Position numbers and translations under genes: made by a program. From Acanthamoeba sp. SK_2022b (Eukaryota > Discosea > Longamoebia > Acanthamoebidae): DNA of 54,307 bases. This document shows positions 22,752 to 34,207 of the stretch, one piece after another; within the stretch, counting starts at the first letter, position 1, and every line of letters begins with the position of its first letter. The notes under the pieces were generated by a model, which did not search any database, had not been told where the DNA came from, and saw nothing but the letters and a program-made list of their open reading frames with translations. The stretch lies in assembly GCA_027943245.1 (NCBI GenBank), contig JANDJZ010000384.1, positions 1-54,307 on the forward strand, written 5' to 3'.

Positions 22752-24679
22752 TCAGTGCTTGTGGTGGTGATGCCGCATCGCCTTCTCCTTCTTTGACGGG
22801 GTCAAGTTCTGCAGCTCGGCGATTCGCTTGCACAACCTTCTCGCGCACACACGCAGACGGTCAAGGGGAGGTCCACGAGAGGAGCCCTGATGGCGAGGAG
22901 CAAGTACCGGCAGGGCCCCGTGCGCGGCGAAGTCCTCTGGAGGTCAACGAAGCGCTCCGACGGCCCGTCCCGCTTCCACTGCAGATACTCCGCGTAGGCC
23001 TCGTCGTCCTCGTCCAGCGTCCGCAGGTAGTCGGCCAGCTCCTTGGGCCCACTTCGATTTGCCCCCCCCCCCACCACCACGTGACGTGCGCCAACGACAC
23101 CAACCGGTCAGCTCAACAACATTGGGCGAGCACAGCTACGGAATCGTGGACAACGCACTCGAAATCGGTGACCTTGATGATCGACTTCTCCGATGGCGCG
23201 AAGCTGTCTACGTTGGGCGCCCCGAGGTAGACTGTCGCGTGTGGCGCACACGTGAAACGGAGTCGGATGGTGAGTGAGGGGGAGGGGGAGGCAGCGGCGT
23301 ACTAGGAACGGTGCCGACGATGAACGAGTGGAAGAGCTTCTCGGTCACGTAGTCGAGCGAGATCGAGTTCTCGATGGCGATGGTGAACTTGTACTGCGAG
23401 GTAAGGTTCCACTTGACCTCCCACCACGGCAACCCGTTCATCTCCGCCGGGATGTCCTGGATCCGACGGATTGAGTGATATGCACACGTACACACTCCAC
23501 ATGCCAACCGGACTCACCTTGTTGTGGAAACACTTGCCGTAGGAGTCGATGTCGATGTGTCGCATCAGCTCGGCGAGGTACTGGTTGCGCGGCGACTTGG
23601 GTTCACAGTTGGAGATCATCATCATCACCGGCACCTTGGCCCTCTGCTCGCATGCTCATGCGAACACGCGCGTTTGTTAACACAACACAAGTGCGTGTTT
23701 GTTGGCCGTTAATGCGGGTGTAACCTTTGGCAAGATGGGGTGTTGCCAGTGCTTGGTGTAGAAGGCGATGTCGATGTAGTAGGTGAATGGCACGTCGTCA
23801 TCCAGGTGGTAGGTCATGTTGATATCGAACTTGGACATGAACTTGGGATCTGGAGAGACAGCCAGTGGTGAGCCGGTGAGTAGTCATGGCCAACCCATCA
23901 ACAAGACAAAGCTGTTACTAACCGTTGAGCATGGGGTAGTTGAGCTCCGATTCGGTTGAGAAAAGGATCCACTGCTGGTAGGGATGCTTCACCAGCGGCT
24001 CGTAGGGCCTATGGGCAGTGGTAGGCGGGTGGAAGATGAACCCATCCACCTCGTCCAGGCATTCCTGCTTCATGTGCACGTCGGACGCGATGAAGCAAGG
24101 CACCACGCAGCTCCGAACCGACTCCTGCACATGTGCATCAGTTCATGTTCTCTCCAAGTGTCCTCTAAGTGTTCAACCGACCTGATGAATGTAGAGAAAG
24201 TTCTCGAGGGTGTGCCACGTCCACACGAAGACCGGTCGTGTGTGCTCGTATTCGGAGAGTGCGGGATAGTCGGGGTGGGTCTTGGCCACGCAGTCTTGCC
24301 ATTTGGTGGCATTGTTGTGAAAGCGCGTGGGGTCCCATCGTTCACGGAGGAGGGCGTGGTAGCCGTCGGTGTGTAGCCGAGCAGTGGCAGGAGTTATGGG
24401 CTCGTGACACACTGGGCAGTCCACCTCGACTCCCTGCTCGAGCAGCAGATAGAACGCTCCATAAACGCACAGCACCATGAGCAGCCCCATGCCACAAGCA
24501 CGGTAGGCGCTGTTTTGACTGCCACCGCCACCCCGCTTACCCTTCCGCTGCATGCTCCCGCCGGGGCTGGAAGCCGGAGTGGCTTGCCTGGACAAGGGCA
24601 AGAGAGGCTGCGAAGATGACGGTTTCATCAAGAATCTGCTTCTTTGCCCAAGCGGCAGCAAGAAAACAAAAATGGCCAC
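22752..24679 (-). CDS. GT10 alpha-1,3/4-fucosyltransferase-like type II membrane protein
   Basis: Eight exons on the minus strand join to 469 residues: 24679-24182, 24124-23923, 23849-23725, 23643-23518, 23456-23303, 23231-23159, 23051-22908 and 22839-22752. One N-terminal helix (CGMGLLMVLCVYGAFYLLL) makes it a type II Golgi-style protein. The catalytic domain carries the GT10 signature: FTIAIENSISLDYVTEKLFH, then VGTVP-YLGAPNV..FAPSEKSIIKVTDF, then ELADYL and a final CRRLCKRI cysteine pair. The family transfers fucose from GDP-fucose to GlcNAc residues of glycans. A downstream Met at 24628 gives 452 residues and a more usual short cytoplasmic tail. It ends with an unusual His-rich MRHHHHKH. 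The start faces the next gene with about 150 bp between. Confidence 0.92.
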
Positions 24680-24831
24680 AATTTCTTGTCACCACGTCAG
24701 CATAATATTTGCCATACCTTTGTTTTTGGCGCCTTTTTGTAACCGCACGTTTGGCGGGAAACCAATAAACCTGCGTTGATGATTTAACTCGACATTACAA
24801 GATTCAAGGTACCGCGGGGACAAGGTAAGGG
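24680..24831. promoter_or_regulatory. Short divergent intergenic region (shared promoter candidate)
   Basis: About 150 bp separate the divergent starts of the fucosyltransferase (-) and the 53BP1-like gene (+). It is the only place for both promoters and is noticeably more AT-rich than the coding flanks. No clear TATA box is seen. Confidence 0.5.
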
Positions 24832-27800
24832 ATGGACAGTTCGTACGAAGGTTCAGATGTTGAGCTCGAAGGTAGTTTCGCCTCGGCCTCTGCTTCTGCT
24901 GGAACAGTATCAGCCTCCGATCCTTCCACAATTCCTCTGTCGGCTCCTCGCTTCTTGTCCAATGCGACTGGTACTTTGCAATCGCTTCGATCAACCGTTC
25001 GCCGCATTGCTCATTCTCTCTCCACTTTTTTTTATGCAGAGCCCAAGCGCGAGAAAGCCAATGCTGCAGTCAGCGAGCCAACACCACTAGGTGCCGTGGG
25101 CACTTTCCATGAGCCCCTAATGTCGCTCTCCTTTGAGGACGACCTTGACGAGGAGGTGGAAGACGAAGAAGACGAGGACGACGAGGACGTGCAGCTGGAC
25201 AACACTCCCGCCGAGGCCGCAGAGCGCCGGCCGCAGCACCGTCCACCGCCCACGACCACCGTCGCGCGCGCCCCGCCCGTTGTGGTCAAGCCGTGGAGCT
25301 GGTACGTGTCTCCCTCCCCGCTCGACGTCGCCACCATAGAACTGATGGCCCCAACCTGTCCACAGCAAGGAATGCACGTTCGCCAACGCAAACGACTCTG
25401 ACCAATGCGAGGTGAGTGCACTGCCACAGAAGAAGAACCTGCTTGCCCCCCGTTCGCCAACGACTTGTCGAGATAACACCACTTGCGATGTCAGATGTGC
25501 GACAGCAGCCGAGTCGCCGCTCGGCCGCAACAGCGCACGCAGGTGGCGAAGCAGGAAGGCTCGACCAGCGGCGCCGCCAAAGCCAGCGCTCCCGCGGCCA
25601 AGCAGGAGGCGTACAAGAAGCCCGACCCGAGGCCACCCAAGAAGGTCGAGGCCAAGCCCGCCGTGGTCGAGAGCCAGGAGGACGAGGACGAGGACGAAGA
25701 CGAAGACGAAGGCGACAGCGAGAAGGACGGGTCGGACGAGGAGGACGAGCTCTCCCTCGACTCTGACAAGGAATTCGACATGCCCGCGTTTGGTGCGTGA
25801 GGCCCACCTTCGTCTTTCTTTGTGCTTGCTGTTTCCAACGACCAATGACCTCGCCCCACTCCCTCGCTACGCAGCCGCCGTGCTGCTGCCAGACTCGCAG
25901 TCGATGATGCTGACGGCGTCGACCCTCGCGGGCACCGCCGCCACGCAGCGCATGCCTAGCCTGGCCGTCTCGGAGAGGCCCGCCCCGGCGGCGGCGACGG
26001 GTCGCAGCGACTCGATCATCAGCAGCGACGAGGAGGAGGACGAGGAGAAGGACGGCGATGGAGGAGTGGACGACTGGCCGCCGGTCAAGGGCGCGGTAGC
26101 ACCGCAACAGCCGAGGACGACCACGACCACGACCACGACGGCGGTCGCGGAGAAGACGACGAGCGCTGTTGGCACTCCCCGACTCGCGAAGCGGAGGGAC
26201 AAGGGCAAGGAGAAGCTGGACGACGAGGATGGCGACATGAAGAAGAAGGAGGAAAAGAATAAGGTCAAGGAGAAGGAGAAGGAGAAGGAGGTGATGGTGG
26301 TGGGCTCATCGTACGACCCGAGCCTCCCGTACTGGGACGACGAGGAGGAGCGGATGCGCGACCGGAACCAGGCCAAGGCCCACGAGCAGGCCAATAGCAA
26401 GAAGGTGGACGGGCGGGGGGGCAAGGACGAGCGCGAGGAGGAGAACGGCCACGATAACGACGGCGGCAAGCATAAGGGCAAGTCGCAGTCGACGGCCAAG
26501 GCCTCGCGCGCGGAGAACGACTTCATGAGCTACGCGCGCAACCGTAAGAAGTCGCTCACCTCCCCGCCCTCCACGCCGACGCGGTCGGCCTCGCCTCCTT
26601 CGTCGTCGTCATCGTCGGCCAAGAGCAAAGCAAAGAACGAAAACGAAAAGAAGACGACGACCAAGACCAAGACAAACGCGAAAGAGAAAGAGAAGGAGAA
26701 GAGCGAAGAGGAAGAGGAAGAGGAAGAGGATGTGGTGGAAAAGGCGAGGTGGATCTCGACGACGGACAAGGAGAACCGGAAGGCGACGCCCGCGCGCCGA
26801 ACGGCACAGAAGAAGCACCGCGTGATCCAGTCCTCCTCCGAAGACGACGAGGACGAGGACGAGAGAGAAAGAGCGAAGAAAGCGACGGCGGCCAAAAACA
26901 AGAAGAAGAAGAAGAACGAAGGCGAGAAGAAGAGCAAGTCGTCCGCCTCGACACGAGTGGCCAAGAAGTCGGGCCGACGCAGCCCCAGAGACGGGTGGAA
27001 GGAGGACTCTGACGAAAACGAGGCCGACAATCACGACCATGGCAACGACGACGACGATGAAGAGGAGGACGAGGAGGAACGCGTGGTCAAGCCCCGCAAA
27101 GCCAAGGGCAAGGAGGTGGACGACCGCGGCGAGAAGACCACCAGGAAGGCCAAACGGAAGTCGGTGGTACGCGCGCGCGCCCCACGTGCGTCACACGACA
27201 GTGTGTCGCTGATCACGCTCCTCCTCTCTCCCTCTCACCCGCAGGAGGTGCCGGAAGAGGACACGGAGGCGGCGCAGTTCACGTGGCGCAAGATAGAGAA
27301 GAAGATGCTTGCCGTACGACGCTCCCGACACACACACACACACACACACACGCACGCACGCACGCACGCACGCACGCACACACGCACACGCACACCAAGC
27401 ACCGCCACCCTAACGTGCGTGCGTGCTCAGACCGGTCAGGAGGCTACGAAGCCCAAGAATGCCAACCAGCTGTTCCGAGGATTCCAGTTCATCGTCACCG
27501 GCCTGTCCGGCGATGACGACAAGGAAAACGACGGTACCTCCCATCCCGCTTCGTGCTCGTGCGCTGCCCATTGCCAGTTGACAACGCGCTCTCACACGCG
27601 CCACGCGACACCCGTTGCGTGCGTGGTTTGGTTGCGGGAGGACAGACCGGTCGGCCGAGCGAATCAACCGGCTAATCGGGGAGGAGGGCGGCAAGCTGTT
27701 GAGCAACTTCGCCAACGCGTCCCTCGCGTCCCAGGCCAAGAAGCGGAGCGGCTACCCGGGGGTGCCCGCCACCATCCTCCTCTCCGCCAAACCGCGCACG

Positions 27801-28701
27801 TACGTGCTCCCCCCCCCAATCTCTCTCCCTCTCTCTCTCTCTCTTTCTCAGGCATAGACCATGTCCTCATCCACGTGACACAAAACCGACGGCTACACAC
27901 ACGCGCGCGCAGGACGCTCAAGTATTTGCTGTCGGTGGCGGCAGGCCTGCCGACGGTCCACTACAACTGGCTCATCCACTGCTGCCAGCAGCGGTGCCTC
28001 CTGCCCCACGCCCTCTACCTCCTCCCCGCCGGCTACTCCGTGGAGAAGGGCTCCGACGTGTTCATGTGCGTGCGCTACTGATTTGGGTTGGTCGATGCAA
28101 CCGGCGCATTGCCTGACCCGCCAAACCTTTCTCTCTCACGCGCGCGCGCCACACACACAGCAAGAAGCCGCGAGATGATATCTTCGAGGGCACGCGAGTC
28201 GAGGTGGTCGGCACGCCCGAGTTTAAGGTGCCGGCCCCACCCGCTCTATGCCTTGCATGCTTGAGATCAGCGCGCTCACGCGCGGCCATGGTGTGCGTGT
28301 GTACGTCAAGAACCTGTGGAAGCTCGTGTTGAAGGAGGGCGGTGCCAAGGTGGTCGAGCGACTCTTCACTCCACAAGAGGACCGCGTCGAGGTACTGCCG
28401 GTCCAGGTCCAACCCGTTGTTCGCGCGAGCTGTCGTGTGGCTCACCTGGCACGCACACACACACACACAGTGCATCGTGAGCCCGCCCGACCCGGACGAC
28501 TACCTCAAGGTCAAGTTCAAGAAGCTGCGCGTGCCGGTGGTGGGCAAACAGTGGATCATCCAATCACTGCTCAGCCAGGTTCGTTACAACGTTTGCGCAA
28601 CACGTCCGCTTTTGGTTCAATTTTTCCTCACCCGGGAGTTCACGCGCGAGCAGAAGATGGCCGATGTGGACGATGCGCTGTACAACTTCAAGAATTGCTG
28701 A
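24832..28701 (+). CDS. RanBP2-type zinc-finger protein with 53BP1-like tandem BRCT domains
   Basis: Twelve exons join exactly to 962 residues: 24832-25301, 25366-25411, 25495-25792, 25875-27166, 27245-27313, 27431-27533, 27646-27799, 27913-28065, 28161-28227, 28311-28391, 28471-28578 and 28654-28701. Around residues 155-180 the join makes a RanBP2/NZF-type finger (WSCKECTFANANDSDQCEMC). The middle (about residues 180-720) is disordered, with alternating acidic and Lys-rich runs. The last 230 residues form two BRCT repeats. The first has FIVTGL and KYLLSVAAGLPTVHYNWL, then LLPAGYS, matching the 53BP1/Crb2 first-BRCT end. The second has LWKLVLKEGGAKVV and VPVVGKQWIIQSLL. The family consists of nuclear DNA-damage-response scaffolds. 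The zinc finger would bind ubiquitin or RNA (inference). Confidence 0.88.
27329..27395. repeat. (CA)n/(CACG)n compound repeat in a BRCT-gene intron
   Basis: CA units pass into CACGCACG units within the intron 27314-27430 of the 53BP1-like gene. Confidence 0.93.
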
Positions 28702-29402
28702 ATAAGAGACTGGGGCTGTCCTTTTCTGGAAAGAGCCGAGATGAGGTCGAGCACCGACCGCGAGATGGCATCCCCACGCCGCAAAGAGGAAAACCGTTTC
28801 CGCCAACAACCACGAGAACGCGACCTTGTACCCTATTCCAGTGCACGAACGAATTTGGGAGCATGGCTCGCCCAAAAGAAGCACTGAAGTTTGATATGAA
28901 GGTTATACTCCGGAGAACGCGCCTTATAAGGTGATATGTGAATGTGTTTGTCGACACTGTGACTTTGGTAAGGCTTACCTTTTCTGTCTTCGATCTGAAA
29001 CACCTACCGGTCTTGGACGCGTCCTAACCTCCTCGCTTCAAGTCCTCCTTCTTTTCCAACACGCAAGCTAGAAGAACCCTCGCCCTGTGCTTCTGGCTTG
29101 CCTGGCTCTTGCTTGGCTCTTGCTTTCCTCTCCACAACTATTCTCTTAGGCTACGGTTGTGGTGCAGGCGGCCGACCGCAGACCCTAGTCCCGACACCGG
29201 GACGACAGGCTCTGTATTTAGGCGCTTCTTCCCTTACTGAGTACGTCAATAATACCACTCCACACCCCATGTCCTTTTGAACACCATTCAGAAGCTTTTC
29301 ACTACGTGGGGCTCATCCTAGGTTCATCTTGACTTGCATAAGGGGAAAGAGAGAGACAGAGACAGAGACAAAGACAGAAAGAGGTGAATCGCCACACAGC
29401 AC
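28702..29402. other. Intergenic region of about 700 bp, no gene seen
   Basis: Mixed composition with stops in all frames at short intervals. It holds the 3' UTR of the BRCT gene and the presumed promoter of the following Ser/Pro-rich gene. A small direct duplication (GGCTCTTGCTT twice) lies near 29102-29122. Confidence 0.5.
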
Positions 29403-31300
29403 ATGAGTCTTCCTGGGCAAGAGGGCGGCGCGCAATCTCTAGCGAGAGGGGGTCGTGGCAAGAGAAGAGGGCGATGCAGCGAGTATGAGATGAAGTGGAA
29501 GCTCTCTGATGCGCCAGACCACGCCCGAAAGAACGTCAAGCCCACCTCGCTGGACAGCCTAACAGGTTCGTCGGCAATCAATCATAAGATGAATATGTTA
29601 AAACCATAAATGGGGAAGGTTACATCTCAACCACCGTTGTTGTGTCAATCTATGCTGATAGGTCACTGGAAGCTGGAGAAGGGCGGCATGCCAGGCGGCC
29701 GTGGGCCCATGTCACCCTCTACCGTGCAACCGCCATCGCCGGCAACGCAGCAGATGATGAGCAACGGGCCGACGTCGCCCATGCCGTCGTCCTCGGTCTC
29801 GCCTCTCTCACCAGTGCAGTCGATGATGATGGTGAGCTCACCTCTGCCCCAGCTTCCTTCGTCGTCTGCCCCGTCCCCCTCCATCATGATCGGCAACCCG
29901 TCAGTTCCCGCCATGCCCACCCAGTCCTACAACCCCCAGTCAACGGTGCCCCCACCTTCTGCGCCCTTCGCCACCCGGCCTGGGCGCTCCTTCTCCGAGC
30001 CGCCGCCCATGACTTTGCAAAGTGGCTCTTTCCATCATATGCCACCACAACTGCACCCCATCCAGCCACAGTCACAGCCACAACCTCCGCAGCACTACAA
30101 CGCCTACGCGCCCTCGCCGCTGCGCTATCGCTCCAACTCAATCTCGTCGGATATGTGTGCATCTTACCCCTCGCCCACGCCTACGCCCACACCCACGCCC
30201 TCTACCTCCCCCTCAAGCAGCGGGTCATGGCAGGCCGCTATGCGCTTTCCCTTCGCGCCCTTCCCGCTGCCACCTCTCAAGAACGTTCCAACACACATGG
30301 AGGACACCGAGACCCATATGCAGAGCCACCAGCGAGCAACCCAGGACAAGCCTCGGTCGCCCCTGCGCACGTCTTTGCCCTCCTCTCCACAGCACTCGCC
30401 TCCCTCTTCCGGAGGCCACCAGCAGCATCGCCCTCAAGGCGGTGATGGCTCGGAGAGCGCCAACGGCAATGTCAAGAACGAACAGTTGTACAACAACCCG
30501 CTGTCGGAGCGTGAGGAGCCTCTGTTCCACCTGTTCAGTCGCCCAACACAGCCTACGCCCGAAGAGGGCGCCATCAGCCACAATGGCTTACCATCCAGGT
30601 ACGTTATCCGTTCATGTCACCACACCTCCTCTGACACGACATCTGACCTCGGTCTGCCCCATTCGATAGGCTTCGATCCAACTCCAGTCCGCCATTGCCA
30701 TCCAGCGACTTGTGGACAAGTACGTCTACATCGGCATGAGGTGCAGAGTGTTATGAGTCTAACACGAGTGCATTACTATCAGCAGGTAGCACTCCACTCC
30801 GCACTACAACGCGCACCACTACGACCACCGAGGTCACCGAAACCACAGAGATCGAAAGGCGCATCGTCCGCAACAGGTAAGAGGTTAATTAATACATCAT
30901 GTCCAAGAGGAAGACTGGATCGCTGAAGTCGTCCTCCACGTCATACTCGCGCAGGTCTCGAAGTCATTCGAACCCTGACCCTCCCCACGGCATGGAGATG
31001 TCGCACTACCCCACATCGTCCTCTCCGCGGGCCACCAGGCGGTCCTCGGCCCTGCGTCCTTCTACAAGGCTCCGCTCGCAGTCGACACCCACCTCGGGCG
31101 GGTGGGTCATGCCAGTCATCACGGCGGGTGAGGAGTCGAGCGGGCGAGAGGAAGAAGACCACGAGGACGTCGACGCCATGCAGATGGTGGTGGACGAGAA
31201 CAACCATCCTACCCAGAACAACCGCCATCAACACCAGGGCAACCCTAACGGAGCAGGGCAGAAGGGAAAGATGGATATCGGGTTCCTTGTCTCCGACTGA
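29403..31300 (+). CDS. Ser/Pro-rich low-complexity protein, function unknown
   Basis: Five exons (29403-29565, 29662-30598, 30670-30719, 30786-30876, 30955-31300) join to 528 residues in frame. No domain is recognisable. The product begins basic (RGGRGKRRGR), then has long Pro/Ser/Gln/Met tracts with many SP and SPxxP pairs, a PTPTPTPTP run, a Thr-only run (RTTTTTEVTETTEIE) and a second Ser/Arg block before an acidic tail. Many SP sites suggest a phosphoregulated disordered nuclear or signalling protein (inference only). It converges on the SH3 gene downstream. Confidence 0.7.
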
Positions 31301-31545
31301 CTTGCGAGATCTTCGGGCGTGATAGGCCAGGAAAGGAGACAGCGCTGTCTCACGAGAAGCACACTCGAGCCACTTCAAGATCTTCCATTTGCAGCACCTT
31401 TCACTCGTTTTGTTGATGTTGTTATCTTTGTTAAAGCCTTTTTAATGTTTGCCTTGCTTTTGTTTGTTTGTTTGTTTGTAAAAAAAATGTTCTTTTATGG
31501 TGATGTGTAGTCGTACAAGAGGAGTAGACGAGCAAGCAGGAGGAT
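31301..31545. other. Convergent 3' spacer with TTTG repeat
   Basis: Tail-to-tail spacer between the Ser/Pro-rich gene (+) and the SH3 gene (-). It holds a short (TTTG)n run near 31459-31479 and T-rich sequence. No gene is visible. Confidence 0.6.
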
Positions 31546-34120
31546 TTAGAGGACGATGCCACGCCGGAGAGCCTCCTTGCGCGCGGCTTCGGCTTCTTCC
31601 TCGTCGCTTGTGATGTAACGTCCGCTCCCGGTGCGCTGCAGGCCGTCGATCTTCCTCAGCGTGTGCTTGCCCCACGTGGCCCCGGCTCCGCCGCCGCTCC
31701 CCTGCAGCTGGTTGCTCTCCCTCACCTGCTTGAGATGCAGCAGGCTCTCCCTCCGACCTGCGCCGAGCGAGCATTGCTTGTCAGCCCACTGCCCCCAACA
31801 CGCACACACGCTCACACGCACACACGCAGGGCACGCGCGCGCACCGAGCTTGGGCGGCGGGGAGGTGGAGGGCAGCTTGCGCGGGTCGGCCGCGACGGCC
31901 TGGGGAATGGAGTGGGCGGCGGCGGCGGCCGAGGTGAGGGCGATGGACTGGCGGCGCTCGTTGAGGCGGCGCCGCTCCTCCTCCTCCTTCTGGGCGAGCC
32001 TGGTCTGGACGTCGAGGAGCATGAGCTTGAGCTCGGCCAGCTCGCGCTCCATCTCCCTCTCGCGTTCGGACGTCGTCTCCTCCTTCTTCTGCTTCTTCTT
32101 TTTCTTGGTCTTCTTGTTGCTGGGATCGGTCTCGTCCTTCTTCTCCTTCCTGCTGAGCCGCTTGAGCGTGCCGCTGCGCTGCTTCTTGCTCTTCTTCGTT
32201 TTCTCTTTCTCTTTGCCGTTTTCGTTCTCTTTCTCTTTCTTCGCTTTCTTGGCTTTCGCTTTCGCTTTATCGTCGGTGCCCCGTGGTGACGTCAGCGGCG
32301 TGGACGACGCGGACGACGCGGGCGAGGCCGACGACGACGACGACGTCGAACCCGACGCCGCCCGCGGGCTGACGCTCTCTCTCGGGTCGACCGACGCGGT
32401 CGACGGGACGATGACCGATCCCCACTTGGCGCCCGGCGATGCGTTGGCCTTGGACGGCGAGGGCGTGGAGGCCGACGACGCGAGGCTGTTGCTCGACGAC
32501 GAGGCCGTGGGCGAGGGCGAGGGTGAGGGCGACGGCTTGCTGACGAGCTGCTTGTCCTGCACGAACTTGACCTTGGGCACGCCGACGTCGACCCTGTGCG
32601 CACCGAAGATGTAGCTGCCCTCCTTCTCCCGAGCCACCGATTTCCTGCCCTTGTCCTTTGCCCTATCCGGTTGTGCCACGTCACTCGCCGAGGGGGAGGC
32701 GTCGGCGTCGGCGTCAGCATCGGCGTCGGTTTCGGTTTCGGCGTCGATCGCTTGAGGGACGGCCTGTGGGGCGGGCTGAGGGGGAGGGGCGGCGAGCTGT
32801 CGCTTTCGCTCTTCCTCGTCTTCGCGCTTCTTTCTTTCCCATTCTTCGCGCTTTCGGCGCTCGTCGTCCTCTCGCTTCTTCTCAAACTCCTCGCGCTTCA
32901 GCTTGCGCTCCTCGTCTTCCATCTGCCGACGGGCGGCTTCGTCGGCCTCGCGCTGGGCCTCCTTCTGCTTGAGCGCCTCGGAGTCGGCCTCGCTCCACTC
33001 CCGCTGTACCAGCGCGCCGCATTCCTCGCATATCCCGAACAGCACGCCCTTCCTAATCAACACCACGCTCTCGCATGTCTTGCATACCACACGCTGCTCC
33101 CTGTCGACAACCACCTGGCCACCCTCTGCCACGTCAGCAACGCAGCCCTGGCGCGCGCGCTCGCCGAGCCGCACCTTTTTGGCGTTGTCGTCGTCGTCGT
33201 CGCGGGCCGGGCCCTTCTTGGCCTTTTTGAGCTCGTCCTCCTGTCGCTGCTTCTGCTTCTCCATGGCCTCGAGCTGGCGCTGCAGCTTCTCCTGCTGTCG
33301 CCGAAGCTCCTCCTCCTCGATGGCCCGCTCGGGCAGGAGCTGGACGTCGCCCGCCGTCACCACCACGCAGCGCCGCGGGAAGTAGCCCACCCGCCCACGG
33401 AGCTTGCCCCACAGGTAGAGGTCGTCCTCCCGAAGGACCGCGGTGACCGCAAACTGCGGTTGGGGAGAGGGAGGGGGGGGGAAGGATCGCGGCTCAGCGT
33501 GGCTGCGTTGTGCGGATAGCGCAGAGGGGGGAGGCGGAGGGGGGGGGGAGGCTCACCACGTCGTCGCGCACGAAGCTGAGCTCGTCGTCCGACTGCGCCC
33601 TGTAGTCGCTCACGGCCTTCACCAGCACCTCGCCCTCGCCCACCTCCGTTGTTGGCTGTCGCCCCCCCCCCGCCCGGTGGACGCGCGCGTGAGCGCCGCC
33701 GTATTGGAGAGAAGGCGCGTTTGGGGAGAGAGGAGGGAGGAGGGAGGAGGGGGGAGGGAAGGGCGGTACGAGCAGGAGCGCGAGTGGCACGAAGCTCTCG
33801 GCGTCGCTCGGCTGTTTCGTGGCGGTTTCGGCCTCCTCCCCCTCGCCCTCTTCGATGCTCTTGAGCGCCAGCTTGTCGGGGTCGCCCTGCAGCACTTCCA
33901 CGCACTCGCTCGGGAAGATGCCTGCGCGTCGCGATCACGCACACGAATACACGCACGCACGCATACGTGGTCAAAAAGGGGCAGGCATCTCCTGAGGTGG
34001 GGGGGGACAGCGTGGCACACCCTCCTTGCCCCGATGCCGGCCCCACCAGATCGACGCGTCCTCTGCCACGGCAGCGAACACCGTGAACACCTGCATCGCA
34101 CACGCACGCACACACACACA

Positions 34121-34207
<87 letters not shown>

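Noticed and set aside
27329..28150. CRISPR-like or tandem array
   Set aside because: Repeats are simple CA/CACG microsatellites without spacers, in a eukaryotic intron.
31631..32614. Long plus-strand frame rich in Ser, Phe and Leu opposite the SH3 gene
   Set aside because: It is antisense to a Lys/Glu coiled coil; such complements always look Leu/Phe/Ser-rich.
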